Assembly (NCBI RefSeq): GCF_963675165.1
Contig: NC_087382.1
Location: 6,744,315 to 6,808,314 of the forward strand
Direction: 5' to 3'
DNA from: Halichondria panicea
Taxonomy: Eukaryota > Porifera > Demospongiae > Suberitida > Halichondriidae
DNA length: 64,000 nucleotides
Of this stretch, positions 1 to 12,000 are shown piece after piece. The stretch's first letter is position 1; every line of letters starts with the position of its first letter. The notes under the pieces were generated by a model. That model saw only the letters and a list, made by a program, of their open reading frames with translations, did not search any database and was not told the origin of the DNA. The position numbers and the translations under genes were made by a program.

Positions 1-240
1 AATGTATGCAGAATGAAATCACCCATGGGTGAACTAAAGTACAAGAATCTCGCCACTATTGCTCTGAGACTATTGTCTGTTCCTACATCTAATGCTGACT
101 GTGAACGTGTTTTCAGCCATGTGCGAAGAATCAAAACTGATTTTCGACCCACTGAAACAATATCTTCTTTGATAGGATGTCAGTTTAACAGGACGCCAAG
201 GCCGATATCCGCTCCCAGAACGTTTAACCCGATCATACTC
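1..240 (+). pseudogene. hAT transposase C-terminal fragment (hATC dimerisation domain)
   Basis: The frame is open from the window edge, so this is the 3' end of a longer ORF. It holds the hAT dimerisation signature: LA-x2-AL-x-LLSVPTSNADCERVFS followed by IKTDFRP, matching the conserved C-terminus that hAT transposases use to form dimers. The catalytic RNase H-like part lies outside the window. The frame ends in TGA exactly where the solo LTR begins (TGACTATA), so the native C-terminus may have been cut by that insertion. Family assignment is firm; activity cannot be judged. Confidence 0.85.
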
Positions 241-408
241 TGACTATATATGAGTTATTGTTATTGCATTATTCTTTAATTGTAAGGCGTGTTGTCATGT
301 GATGCCTTAGGGCAGTCTCGTGTTATATGAATTATTAACAAAGTGATTGAGTTCAGTGGGGAGCTGGCATTATTAAGCTTATAGTCTAGTTAGCGAAGTT
401 ACGTTACA
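241..408 (+). repeat. Solo LTR of the Ty3/gypsy element found at 58 kb
   Basis: About 165 bp starting TGACTATATATGAG and ending near GCGAAGTTAC match the LTR at 58272-58953 once a 500-bp insertion in that copy is removed. Shared blocks include TCTTTAATTGTAAGGCGTG and ATTAACAAAGTGATTGAGTTC. No primer-binding site or gag follows here, so this is a solo LTR left by recombination. The exact 3' end and the target duplication are unclear. Confidence 0.75.
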
Positions 409-1520
409 CATACGATGTGTGGTTGGTTGTTGCCAGCTTCAATCCCGGTGGAGTGCCCCTCTATCAACAATTATGAGTATAAATAGTATTGTACAAATAG
501 TATTGTACAAACAATTGCATAAATTGCTGATCACATACATGAGGCTGGATGCAAGTCAATTATTAGAGAAGGCTACCTATATAATTATAATGTATTGTAA
601 CGGAGTGCTACCTTCTGCTACAAGTGCAAAGGCTGCTACAAGTGCAAGGCACTGCATCTTACTTACGCAGTACTTCATTATATTTATTATAGCGATTGAC
701 CACTTGTGAAAGTTTGACTCAAACTCTTGTCTTAGTAAAGCGAAAGCGAAATCTAGAGATGCCTATAAAGACATAATATTAGTAAAACCAGTAGGTTTTA
801 CATAGGATTGGCATTGGGTTTGCCCGTATTTACCAAAATTTCACTTATTTTGACTCATGTTCAAACTGTTCTATCTCTGCAGGGAAAGGCCACATCAAGA
901 AAGTGAATGGACAGATAGTTTATTTACCCTTTTCTCTGTTTATATCTCTTATTTTATTATCCATGAACCTTTTAATGAATTAATATTGTCATTTTAAAAA
1001 TTGTACTATTTCCACATTTCACCGCACTTTGTCTGACTGACTAAGTAAGTGAGTAAGTGAGTAAGTGAGTAAGTTTCTTGCCCATCATTTGCTCCAAGTA
1101 CAGCCATCTCCAGGACATTGTGCATAGCTTTTCCAAACGAACACAACTTGGATTAAAAAGCAGTTCCTCAGATTTGCGATCGGTTTCAAAATGCACCTGA
1201 CCTCTCTTGACAACAATTTTCCAACCAAGAAAATTCCGCCATTTTCATTATACGCATGCGTTGTACAAGCCACAGCAATAATATACAGGTGGCTCCTGTG
1301 CAACAGAACCTCGTGGTTCATGCTATAAGGAAGACGCATCAGCTAATTTCTTAGGTGAGTTACTTACATCTTTATATATATTTGAATGACTTTATATTAT
1401 TACAGTTACACTTGGACTGCTTGCTGCACTTGTTCTGTTGACTAAGAGCATTTAAAGTTACCTCTACAATCAACTGATAAGTGTTGTATTCTTAATTATT
1501 ATAAATGGTTTGTTTGTTAG
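409..1520. other. Unassigned sequence with a short tandem array
   Basis: No gene or known element is recognised. A run of about five (G)TAAGTGAG units lies at roughly 1040-1075. Short ORFs here lack recognisable domains and are interpreted as chance. Confidence 0.4.
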
Positions 1521-1850
1521 CATGCCTTTCAAAAGCAGCAAACTCACAAACCGTAAAAAGCGCAAAACACGATACCAAAACCTTTCAGACACTCAGAAAT
1601 CATCTGGTACTGACTATTACCTGGTACTGACTATTACATATCTACATTGTTATTAAAAAAGCTTTACATTATCGTTCCCAAAATGTTGAGAAAGCCACAG
1701 CCTCCACAAGGAGAGCTGTATCCAAGCATAGGGGTTTACACCCTGAAAAGGCCAAAGCCTCCACAAGGAGTGCTACGGTCAAGTGGCGAAATTCTGATCC
1801 CGACAAGGCCCTCTACTGGGCGTGACAGTTTAGCGACATCATGTGGGTGT
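1521..1850 (+). pseudogene. Fragment of a repeat-type TE protein N-terminus
   Basis: ATG at 1522 opens a basic peptide beginning MPFKSSKLTNRKKRKTRY. A 17-bp tandem duplication (1604-1620 and 1621-1637) follows, then, in another frame, a repeat of the type KA(T/K)ASTRxAV with HPEKAKASTR. Arrays of K/R-rich 'PEKxxAxxR' repeats occur at the N-termini of several sponge and cnidarian TE proteins (KDZ- or Helitron-type). The family is not resolved from this fragment. Confidence 0.4.
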
Positions 1851-2438
1851 GGGTGTGGTTATATGGGTTGATGATCACGTTTACCATTGGTTTTACAAAT
1901 CTATAATCTGATTGGCGCAGGGGACCACTCCACATGCACACTCCACATGCACACTGTTCCTAGAACCTGATATGGAGTAGAGTCCACTACTCCATAATGG
2001 TAGTTCTTCATTCAAAAGACACACAGACATTACGTTACAGCCTGCATAAATTTGCATAAATTTGACACATCCTAATAAACAAAAAATAAGTTCAGATAAT
2101 TGCCGAGTTTTCACTGCTTCCAACGGGGTCAGTCAAGGGATGTACTACTGCATTGCCTCGTCCATTGCTATTGCTGCCTCCACCTCCAAATGTGCATCTG
2201 CATAGTTAATGAAAATTTGCAAACTAAGTGTTTAACTCACAGAAGCAGGCTAGTAAAATAGATGTCAGGCTTCTCAGGTTTTTTATGTTTTTATGGATGT
2301 TGGAGTAGTTGTGACGTGAATCACACCGCCCAATAGTTTAACTCGGACAATAGTCGACTGGAGGGATAAATCTAAGAATAAAATCTCTAAGTGGTAACAC
2401 CGGACGTAAACAGTGTGCATATGTAAACAGTGTGCATA

Positions 2439-3833
2439 TGTGACAGGGCCTAGGAAAACACCCCTTAACGCGGGTGTACCCAAGTTTATTTTTATTGTTG
2501 AATAGGATAAAGTGTTCTCTAAGCTTCAAAATGATACCAAGATCGACCTCCTAGCTATTTTCTATCTGGAGATATGTTCGAGGGAACGCTACGAAGGTAT
2601 TGCAACGCCCTCTTGAGTAAAACGCTCAAACGTCATGAATAATTGAAGTTCAATTATTGCCTTCCGGGCACTTCCGTATACTCATAAAGCTTCGTAAAAG
2701 ATGTTCTGGAGAAGACAAGTTAGTTAGATGAAGGCTAGGCGTTCTAGGACTCTCTAGCTAGCTAGTATAGCTATGTAGCTGGATTGCTTGGCACCTAGGA
2801 AGGATCTTCGAAGAAATAAAGAGGCAAAGACTCCCGTCGCTCGAATGGTAAGCTCTCATGTCTTGTTATAAGCTTGTACTTATTATCTGTGTAATGTATC
2901 AGTCTTATAAAAGATCCCTCACTTGTATGGAGCCTACAGAAAGTGTCTCTGTCCTTCATACAGCTTAAAGGAAGCCTAAGTGATCTATTATAGGTAGTCT
3001 TTCACTTAGTATTCGTCCGTATCGATCTAAGGCTTGATCCAACTTATTAGTAGCCTTATAAGAAGCCTTATAAGAAGCTTTCCTCCTTTAATTTAGTACT
3101 GGTATCACTGCCATTGTGCTTAGTAGTAACAGGCCTGATGGGATGGGATGGGTGATCACATCATGGAGGGCCCAGGAAACTGCGTGGAATTGTTGTATAA
3201 CATTTATATTGATGGTTCCCCCAGGTGGTGGTAAGTGTCAGAGGCCTGAGAAACGCTAGTCTATTGGCTAGAATGTAAGTGACATTGATATTGTGTCTAT
3301 CTTAACTTACTACTTATCTGTAGGTTGTTATGGAGTGTTTATGAGGACAAGTGGCACGGGATACGTACATCTAAAGAAACAAGAGTGGATCTACGCCAAG
3401 CTAGCTAGCTAGATAGCTGCTCTTTCTAATCTATTTCTGTTGCTAAATTATGTTTGTTAAGAAGTGGAGCTATAATATACCTGGCTCCTCTTGATGATTG
3501 TAAGTACTGGGCTGATGAAATAGTCCTGTATAAGTTGTTATCTTTTATTTGTTAAAAATAATTAACAATAATAGGGAAATTCCCAGGGTATTTCCCCTCA
3601 CGTAGACAGTAAATTTCATTATAAAAAATGAACATTCGGTGAGTTTCTTCAACGTCCGCGCTTGACCTGTTTAAAGCTTCGTAGAGACCCAAATTTTTAC
3701 AGGTAGGTAGAGGAAGGGTTGAAGTTAGTAGCACCTGTGAAAAAAAAATTTTTTGCCCATGTTTTTCTATTTTGGCCTATAGCTTAATTTAATTAGTGCC
3801 GCGTTAAGGGGGGTTTTCCTAGGCCCTGTCACA
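2439..3833. mobile_element. Complete TIR transposon 'TIR1' copy 1 (non-autonomous, 1395 bp)
   Basis: Inverted ends TGTGACAGGGCCTAGGAAAA and its reverse complement extend inward through CCCCTTAACGCG for about 33 bp. A TA dinucleotide flanks each side (2437-2438, 3834-3835), as in Tc1/mariner-type insertion. There is no transposase. The interior has ATGGTAAG and GGTGGTAAG splice-donor-like sites and a minus-strand reading frame at 3552-3734 (part reads LGLYEALNRSSADVEE) also present in copy 5. It may be the promoter/5' exon part of a larger autonomous element. Pieces recur at 7.9, 12.1, 25.0, 33.0 and 45-46 kb. Confidence 0.85.
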
Positions 3834-4364
3834 TATTAACAAAAGTATTCCTAAGTATTCCTTACCATTTTCGGTGAAAAAGTGGTAACACCGGAGTGTG
3901 CATATTACATTTTCGGTGAAAAAGTGAACCCCCACACTGAATGCCTCGTGTCCATCTTCAGAAAGCTTACTAACATTGCAATCAACAGCTGCCCCTGTCC
4001 GGCGTGTACACCACTACCTTCATTTTTTCCCTGTTTAATTAAGTATTAATATGCATGTATTAATATGCATGTACAAGTAGGTAGGGAGAAAAACCTACCT
4101 CTGCGATTACAATTTGATTTTTAGCACGCTACATCGGTTACACCCTGTATGTTTGTTCGATAACCAGCTGATTTTCCAACAAGGTCCATCCAGTAACACA
4201 CAAAATAATTTTCAATATCAATACAAATGGATTTGTCTTTCAACAACACCCTCCCTCTCCACGTTAGACTGTTGGTTTGGTACTCGACATTGTTCTGTAG
4301 AAAAAGAGTATGCCATTAAAAAACACACAAATTGGCCAGCTTAATAGTTATATGGACATAAACC

Positions 4365-4694
4365 CTACCTGAATTTGTCCTCAAACATACTGTCCACCCC
4401 AAGGGAAAAATCGAGTAGTGCCTTTGCGAATGTCTTAGCTACGTCATTGTGATATAGATTCTTCGTCGCTTGGTTGTGTGTACGGGCCAAGGTTTTCACC
4501 AGTCTTTGAATAGCCTTGTCATCATCAATGATGCGTTTCCGTGGCTCTCTGAGCACAGCTGTAGGGTCATCATCTGTACTCGAGTCTAAACCATGTTTGA
4601 AAGTCCCCTCACACGCAGAGGTCAGATACTCCGTCATCTGAATAAAGCAACCCCTCGGCTGTACTACGAAACTAAAACTGCAAGCCTTAAGCAC
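4365..4694 (-). CDS. Hypothetical 109-aa ORF
   Basis: Not recognised. The acidic/basic stretch STDDDPTAVLREPRKRIIDDD is followed by a helical tail ending DSMFEDKFR. A distantly similar reading (…MARTIFEDEFV) appears on the minus strand near 7370-7440, suggesting a repeated TE-encoded fragment. The neighbouring + strand sequence is a piggyBac remnant. It could be part of a TE accessory protein; no function is claimed. Confidence 0.25.
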   Translation of the reverse strand: MLKACSFSFVVQPRGCFIQMTEYLTSACEGTFKHGLDSSTDDDPTAVLREPRKRIIDDDKAIQRLVKTLARTHNQATKNLYHNDVAKTFAKALLDFSLGVDSMFEDKFR

Positions 4695-4828
4695 GTACTA
4701 GATCGCTGTCAAAATCTGTTCGGAGTAGCCCGATCCAAGAAGGGCAGCGGACCAAATAAATAGTTCAGGATGCAGGTCTTAATGGCAAGGGACTGTAGAC
4801 TGGGTTTATCATTAAAACAGGACTTGAA

Positions 4829-5415
4829 TTGAGTTGCAGGCGAGCTGTGTATGGAGTCAATGTCCTCTCTACAACCACCCAGCCCGCAGCTACCAGTTCT
4901 GTTCTGCGACGACAGAAGGATGGAACCCGCATCTCCGTATCTTGTCCAGAGTCAATAATGGCGTACAACCAGCATATGGGTGAGTTGACAGGGGTCAGGG
5001 GCTGCCGAACAAAAAGCAGAAAGTTTTACAAATACGTTTTTATGTTTTTGTTCGACGTGGCTATTACTAACGCCTATATAACACCTATATATTGTACAAG
5101 CATGCAAACGCTCACCCGAAACTAAAGAACATCAAGGAGCCAAGAAGCTCATTGCTCAATATTGTCATTGCTCAATATTGTAGTCGGCGTCGAGCAGGTC
5201 GTACTGGTGGTGCCACTTCAATTGCAACATTTCCCGAAGGATTGGACTGACGACGTCGAGGAAGATGTTCCCATTGTAGCGAAAGGGGAAACAGAACAGA
5301 CACATCGTGGTACTGCGAGGAGTGTAGAGTGTGTGGCTGTGGAGTGTGACTATGCCACAATGGTAACCCACAGCAGGACTGTTTTTATCTGTGGCACAAA
5401 AACAGAGAAAAATCA
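4829..5415 (+). pseudogene. piggyBac (PGBD-type) transposase C-terminal remnant
   Basis: The reading NVLSTTTQPAATSSVLRR, then CPESIMAYNQHMG, then RKFYKYVFMFLFDVAITNAYI matches position by position the end of the piggyBac transposase at 37588-38216 (VMSTASDPTASSTVNRR, CPQCIEDYNRLMGG, KFHKFYMYIYSFLMDICVTNSYI). A shifted frame carries a Cys/His-rich tail with WYCEECR and LCHNGNPQQDCFYLWHK (about 5270-5400), typical of the piggyBac C-terminal zinc-binding domain. Frameshifts, an in-frame stop and a duplicated TCATTGCTCAATATTGT-type block show it is dead. No TTAA-flanked ends were located. Confidence 0.8.
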
Positions 5416-5509
5416 ACCTGGAACAATAGACGGAGAACAAGGACAAAACAAAACAGTGCAATAATTATGACAAAAAACAGTGACAAAAAACAGTGCAACA
5501 TAAAACTAG

Positions 5510-5833
5510 TTGGGCGTGGCCCCACCCTGGACGTGAACGTAGGGTTGGGCACCAGTTCCTGCTGCAGGAAATTTGCAGCCCAATCAGATTGCAGAGTTCA
5601 AGTGTGAAGGCGTGGCTCATTAATGAACGAGTCAGTAACTAGTCATTCTCTTCAGTTAGAGCTAGTGGCATGCAAAAGTGACTCCTGCAGCAGCATTCTA
5701 ACTAGTTACCGCCCACTTGGAATTAATTATATTCATGCTTAGCCACACCCTAAAGCTAAGTACCAGTGGAACAAACCTGACATTGCAGTGGTGCCCAACC
5801 CTACGTGAGCGTCCAGGGTGGGGCCACGCCCTA
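5510..5833. mobile_element. MITE with ~42-bp inverted ends
   Basis: GGGCGTGGCCCCACCCTGGA at 5512 continues to GTAGGGTTGGGCACC and is mirrored at 5790-5831 with few mismatches. The 324-bp element has no ORF and sits just 3' of the piggyBac remnant. Outer bases TTG/TAA may include a 2-3 bp target duplication. The superfamily is not determined. Confidence 0.8.
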
Positions 5834-7895
5834 ATAAATGAGACAAGGAGCAACAGCGATATTGAGTTCGTTATTAGTTCAAATGAAAGGTCCAGAGTTA
5901 TTAGTTCAAATGAAAGGTCCAGCGTTCATGTGCGTGATTTGCATTTTACCTTCACTACCAGTCACTATCAGTATCATTCCCAATGAGATTCCTGCTTGCT
6001 CGCAATTGGTTTGCCAATTGCTATATCCCCCCATATACCCAGCCAGACGGTGTACCTGCCAAGGAAAAAATGTGATAAAAGTTATTTGGGAACCGGCCAA
6101 TTTATGGGTGGGCGGCCATTTTGAGAAGCAATAGTTTGTAGCTTGAGAGGAAATTTAAGAGCTACAACAAAGTCCTACAAAGCTATCATGTCAAGAAAAT
6201 GAGCATAGACAGAAAACAACGGATGATTCAATCACAACAATTTACTGAATTGTAGAGCTGCATACTATGAGGGGTGAGTAGTGCCAAAAGGAGGCTGTTT
6301 TATAGGAGGCGGCAGGCTTAACCTCAAATGTGGCGGAGGCTGTTTGTTTGGTGGCGGTGGCACAGATAGCTTCTAGTCCTGTACCTCCTCTGGTGGGGCG
6401 GTATAGAGTATATATTCGAGGTAAGAGACTCTATCTACGGTGAAGGCGGCTTAACCTCGAATGTATACACCATTTGCACATGCGCTACAATCAAGACGGC
6501 TTAACCTCGAATGTATACACCGTTTGCATATGCGCTACAATCACCTTGGTGATCATTATCATTCCATGTCGGATATCGTTGCACAAAAGAAAGGTGCATG
6601 CTAGTATATTGCTACCACTTTCTCTTCTGGTCTTGCTTTAGCCTCGATCCCAGGCCGCACTTCCCACTTCACTTAGGGAAGTGGGCCTGGTATCGACTAA
6701 TACCCCCCCGCGGTATCTGGGGGCTTTGGATAACATCGAAATGCTCAGTAAAACTATGACATCACAACGAACGGAAGTGGATTGAATGAAGTAGTTCGAT
6801 TGAAGGTTTCTAGTCCATTGGATAGCATTATCTGATAGCTACCCTTAGCCTGCTATGTTAATAAAGCCACAATCGTCTGAACGGAGTGAAAGCTGACAAG
6901 AGCAGGCCACGCCTTAACTTTGATGAAAGTCTACTGTACTACTGCTACTGATTCTATCAGAAGAAAAAACCTACTCAGCTCTGTCTCTAGCTAGCTAGCT
7001 GCTTTTAGGATATTTTCTGTGATGAATTCTGTATTATAGGAAATTTTACGGGAAAAATATCCCTTCTTTTATGAAGCCCGGTGAAGGAGGCTAGTCTTGC
7101 TTATGCTCTCTCGAACTCCTTGGGAAGCCAGGTTTCTATCTTAACTCTCTCCTGGAGTTTGCTCTGGCTGTGGGACTGCTAGAGAAAAAGCTAGAGTCAT
7201 AACCCAGCCTCGTCGCCACCCACCCCCCCCCCCCCGACACATACTTCACAAAACTTCACAAGTTCAGTACAGGCAAATATCATACGATCTAAAGGGACCA
7301 CATGTCAATCTGTGGACCAAAACCATCAACAATTTTTTCCATCCCGTTGCTTGATGGTGTTGTGTTCCGTGACAAATTCGTCCTCAAATATTGTTCTTGC
7401 CATGGTTTGTAGCCAATTACAGATATTAGTGCGGCTATCCCGAGCAGTTGCGCCTATACAGAACACATGAGGCACAATATTCACAGGGTGTAAACTTTAC
7501 CTTGAGATGGTGGTAGTAATTGTCTGTTTCGCCGCTACCTGTGAGGGCACTGCAACATTGGCGTCTAAACATGCATGTATTTGTGCATCGTCCGTCAAGT
7601 TTGTGACCACCACCGGATCCACTGGATCATAGACAAACCTTACAAACATATTTCAATAAAATACAACTCTTATAGACTTACACTCATCCTCATCCTCATC
7701 CTTCTTCCAGCTTTCCGGTTTGGTCCTGTCCTCCTCATAAATCCTGGCCCTTTTGGTCCTGTACGGTGTCCCATTGTGGAAAATTTTTTTACAAGCAGTG
7801 GGTGAATCAATACATCCAATGGAAACCCCGATAATTTGGTTTGGTTTGGTATCTCAAATTGTTTTTATGTGTTAGTTAATAATGCACTGTTATTT
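5834..7895. repeat. Non-coding stretch with tandem duplications and hairpin
   Basis: No supportable gene. Contents: a 27-bp-period duplication at 5870-5922; two ~50-bp units (GGCTTAACCTCGAATGTATA...) at about 6445-6542; a hairpin at 6641-6690 that shares TAGCCTCGATCCCAGGCCG and GGGCCTGGTA with the TIRs of the 22981-24062 element; and a run of about 14 C at 7223-7237. Minus-strand similarity to the 4365-4694 ORF lies near 7370-7440. Confidence 0.5.
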
Positions 7896-8165
7896 ACTGT
7901 CTACGTGAGGGAAATTCCCAGGGAATTTCCCTATTATTGTTAATTATTTTTAACAAATAAAAGATGGCAACTTGTACAGGACTATTTCATCAGCCCAGTA
8001 CTTACAATCATCAAGAGGAGCCAGGTATATTATAGCTACACTTCTTAACAAACATAATTTAGCAACAGAAATAAGAGCAGCTATCTAGCTAGCCACTCTT
8101 GTTTCAGATGTATGTATCCCGTGCCACTTGTCCTCATAAACACTACCTACAGATAAAGTAGTAAG
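7896..8165 (-). mobile_element. Internal fragment of TIR1
   Basis: Reverse complement of roughly 3330-3605 of TIR1 copy 1: CTACGTGAGGGAAATTCCC, the palindrome GGGAAATTCCCAGGGAATTTCCC split across the join, CAGCCCAGTACTTACAATC, and TCAAGAGGAGCCAGGTATAT. Both terminal inverted repeats are absent, so it is a truncated copy. It directly precedes the CR1-like LINE. Confidence 0.75.
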
Positions 8166-8559
8166 TTGAGTACAGTACTGGCAAAAAGTTTCCGAACCGG
8201 GTGATAGAACCTACAAAAAAATAATTTATTTCAAAAGTGGTCTCTGTGGTCTCTGTGGTGACACTGTGGGTGACTGTGAACTGTGGGTGACTGTGAACAT
8301 CAGCGGCTTCTACTTCTCTACTACTCAGCTGCTACTGTGTTACAAAGTGAAGGCTCACTTTATACTCTACCCTATTGTGAGCACACCTACTAACTGAATT
8401 CTTCTTATTTATTTATAACATATAAGTGGCTGCAGTCCATGCACTACACCTGTTGAGTAGAGTTGCTCTACTTATCTGTACAGTGAGGCTCTGATGTATT
8501 TATTATTTACTATATAAATTTAACTTTATTTAATTAACTTTAAATTTCAATTAAGATCT

Positions 8560-9465
8560 TTGTTTCGTTTTTTTGTTTGTTTTTTGTTTGTTACCTGCCA
8601 GGGCTGGCTTCCAAAGCAGATATTTCAGGCCATTTGTACCTCTCAGGACCCATTCCTGTGCCAATGTTGCAGAAGCATCAAACAAGAAGACACAATAAAA
8701 GATCTCCACAATACTATCTGTGATTTGAAAGGCGTAATCAACAACCTAACTGAGAAATGGGCAAATCATGAACCCACACCACCCATCCAGTGCAGCTTTG
8801 CTGAACCTGTGCTATCTACCCCACCAACAAAGGAAGCCATGTCTCTACCCACTCTTACCCCAAACCCTGAAGATCGTAAATACAATATTGTTGTCTATGG
8901 TATTCAGGAATGCAAGAAAGGCTCCTCAAGACACATCCGCCTATCTGAAGACATAGGTGCAGTAGCTTCCCTGGTCCAGAAAGTGGAAGACTCGATTCCG
9001 GCTCAATCTATTCGAGACTGTGTAAGACTGGGTAAATACAAAGAAGAAAGGCACAGACCAAAGACCAATACTAGTCAAGCTTTCCCGCACATGTGAGCAA
9101 TTCTAGCTGGCCGTAGGAACTTGAGAGCATCTCCTGGTTTCTCCATCAAACCAGACATGACCAAAGCAGAGAGTGAATCCACACTTATGAAAAAGAGATG
9201 GGAGCTAATTCAGTCTGGAACTGAAAGAAAAGACATTAAAATAAAAGGTACCACCATAATATGGGTCAAGGATATGAAGTACGGATCTGTCGTAAATTCG
9301 GTTTACAAACCCCATGCAATGTTGGATAATGATCAGGCCGAGCCCAACCCCGTTCACACGGAAGCATCTAATTCTGTCTCTCCTAGGGAGTCTACTCAGC
9401 TTGATAATTCAGAACATTGTGACCCCAATCCAGGTACGCCACCTGAAGCTAGTCAGCAGGACTGA
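8560..9465 (+). pseudogene. LINE ORF1 (zinc finger, coiled coil, RRM-like)
   Basis: A Cys-rich start (CQGWLPKQ…PFLCQCC) resembles the PHD-like finger of CR1 ORF1. It is followed by a heptad-like segment DTIKDLHNTICDLKGVINNL and an RRM-like core beginning KYNIVVYGIQE and ending SIRDCVRLGKY. The frame shifts around 9060 and meets TGA at 9094. The same protein resumes as AILAGRRNLRASPGFSIKPD and ends at 9465. ORF1 proteins bind the element RNA and assemble the RNP. At least two small indels disable it. Confidence 0.75.
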
Positions 9466-9489
9466 CCATCAACAAATTACCAATTCAAC

Positions 9490-12000
9490 CTTATAAATGT
9501 GCGCAGTCTTGCGAACAAATTAGTCAATTTTCAATCGTTTATTTACTCATCCCTTCCTGACATTATTGGTGTTACCGAGACCTGGCTGAACGATTCAATT
9601 ATGAATAACGAAATATTGCCGTATGATTATTCCATCTATTGTAAGGACAGGGGGACTAGAGGAGGCGGAGTTCTACTTGCAATTCACAACTGAATTCCAA
9701 CTAAGCTCATTGTCTCCCCCTCCAATCTAGAACTAATCGCCGTCGAATTAATCCAAATGAAATGTACTGTTTATCTTCCCCCTAATGTGGATCTTGATAT
9801 TTTTACCAACACACTATCATTTCTCATTCAATTGGCCAGGGAGTGTAATATCTTAATCATTGGAGACTTTAATCGCCCAGTCTCAGGTTCCACTATCATG
9901 TCTAATCTTTCTGTGATTTTGTTTTCGATTGTGACCTCACCCAGTTAGTCACTGTACCTACCCATAATAGGGGAAACTGTATTGATTTAGTCCTGTCATC
10001 AACTCCAGAAGCCGTTGGCTTGTTGAGTGTCTCCCCCAATGCACTCATTTCAGTTCTCAGCCAATGCCAGGCCAACTACTCCTGTTACTAAGTGCCGCTA
10101 TGTTCTTGACTATTCAAAACTAGACTATGAATGCTTGATGGTCTATTTGCTTAACTATGATTTCTCTTTGTGTATGAATTGTACGGATGTTGAGGCACTT
10201 TGGTGTAATCTCCAATCGATCATTAACAATGCTATAAGTCAATTCGCACCTCTGGTCAAGCTTAAGGCTAACAAGAATTATCCAAAGTGGTACAATTCTA
10301 CCACAAGGCATCTTATTCACCGTGTCCGCTCGTCCAGGAAGAAGGCCAGGTTTAATGGGTCTGTGTCAAACATAATCTAAACTGGAGACTAACGAAAAAG
10401 AACTGTGTGATCATAATTATGGAAATCTCAAAGTCGATATATGAACAACAACTTGTTGAGGAGTTTGCCCACAATAACAGCAACAAAATCTACAAATACA
10501 TAAATAGTATTCTGCACAACAACAGCCTACCTGTAGCAATGCATCTTAATTCTCACACTGCCACATCTGATGCAGATAAAGCTTCTCTCTTTAATGAGTA
10601 TTTCGAATCCGTCTACTCCAAGCCCACTTCTAATGCCTCCCATACCCACACTCTCTGTTCAGGAACCTCTGTTCTGAATAATATTGCCTTCTCAGATACT
10701 GAAGTATACACAGCCCTCTCAAGTTTGGATCCCTTCAAAGCCTCAGTTCCCTTCAAAGCCTCAGTTCCCTGACTGTATAGGTCCTAGGATACTAAAAACA
10801 TGTTCCCTTGCTCTTTACCCAGTGGTACATCATCTGTTTAAAATGAGCCTGGCTAGCTGCAAGCTCCCAAAGGAGTGGAAATTACACTGTATTATCCCAA
10901 TATTTAAGTCTGGGGACAAAAGCCTTATTTCAAACTACAGACCGATTTCCCTTCTATGCTCGATCTCTAAAGTTCTTGAAAGGATTGTGTATGATAAGGT
11001 GTTTGGGTTCATCAGTTACAATTGAACTACAATCGGACCTTGATATGCTGAATGATTGGAGCAACAAATGGAACCTTTCTTTTAATTCGCAAAAATGTGT
11101 GTTGTTGAAATTCTATGAACTCATCTTACTTCCTTTCGGGGAGGCAGATCTCACCAAAGGAGAGTCACAGAGACCTAGGGATAATACTGCAACAGGATCT
11201 GGGCTGGCACAAGCATTATGACAGCATTTCTGCTAAGGCATACGAACGTGCAAGAGCTTGCATGTTCTTGCAAAGTATATACTTGCAAGATCTTGCAGAA
11301 GAACGTGTAATTCTTGCATGAATTGCACAAAATGCACGGCATATGTCCATATTCTTGCATTTTCTTGCATGATTATCAATCTTGTAACTTGCAAGTCTTC
11401 TTGCAAGATCGTATAATCATGCAAGAAGTAAGCATCTTGCATGATGATCTTGCAAGTCTTGGCATGCAGGTATTATTATTAGTATTATCTTGCAAGATGT
11501 GCTGCATGTAGTATAAGGTATCATTGTGATTATATTTTCTTTATTGCAAGATGGTGATCTCTTGCAATTTCTTGCAATTTCTTGCAATCCACTTCTTGAC
11601 AATCCCTGTAAGGGTTGCAAGGAGCTGACCAGATTGCAAGATCTTGGATCAGATTGCAAGTTCTTGCAAAGTCTTGCACGTTCGTTTTACCTGGGGAGGT
11701 TTACTCCGCCGTACTTTCTCATCTTCCAACTCAGTATATACCAAGAAAAAGCTATATACCTGTCATTGCTCACAACTTTGGAGACCAATGCTGGTGAAAG
11801 ATACTGAAGCTCTGGAGCGTATTCAGAAGAGACACCGTCAAACACCGTCATTTCTATTTTAACCGTCTGCCCAGACTGTGGAACTGCCTACCGACACTGA
11901 TTAAGCGATTTCTATGGTCCCACTTTGTAACTCATTTCGACCCCTACAACATATGTTCCTTTCATTTTCTCTGTCCCTGCAGTAGATGCTCCACAATGCA
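9490..12000 (+). pseudogene. LINE ORF2: AP-endonuclease and reverse transcriptase, core deleted
   Basis: Endonuclease motifs: VTETWLN (catalytic E) at about 9570, GGGVLLAI at 9660, IIGDFN at 9860. RT begins with LPKEWKLHCIIPIFKSGDK and YRPISLLCSISKVLERI (about 10860-10990). The sequence then jumps from KVFGFI to LQSDLDMLNDWSNKWNLSFN, so the palm segment with the YxDD catalytic motif is missing. An 18-bp in-frame duplication (PFKASV repeated) lies at 10730-10768. Several stops and frameshifts; not functional. Confidence 0.85.
11244..11683. mobile_element. TTGCA-rich TIR element inserted in the LINE
   Basis: Ends GAACGTGCAAGA (11244) and TCTTGCACGTTC (to 11683) are inverted. LINE ORF2 reads SAKAY immediately before and resumes as GLLRRTFSSSNSVYTKK shortly after, so this is an insertion. 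The 440 bp hold some two dozen or more TTGCA/TGCAA words on both strands, mostly as CTTGCAAGATC variants. Dense short-motif arrays next to TIRs are typical of transposase-binding subterminal repeats; here they fill the whole element. No ORF. Superfamily unknown. Confidence 0.75.
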
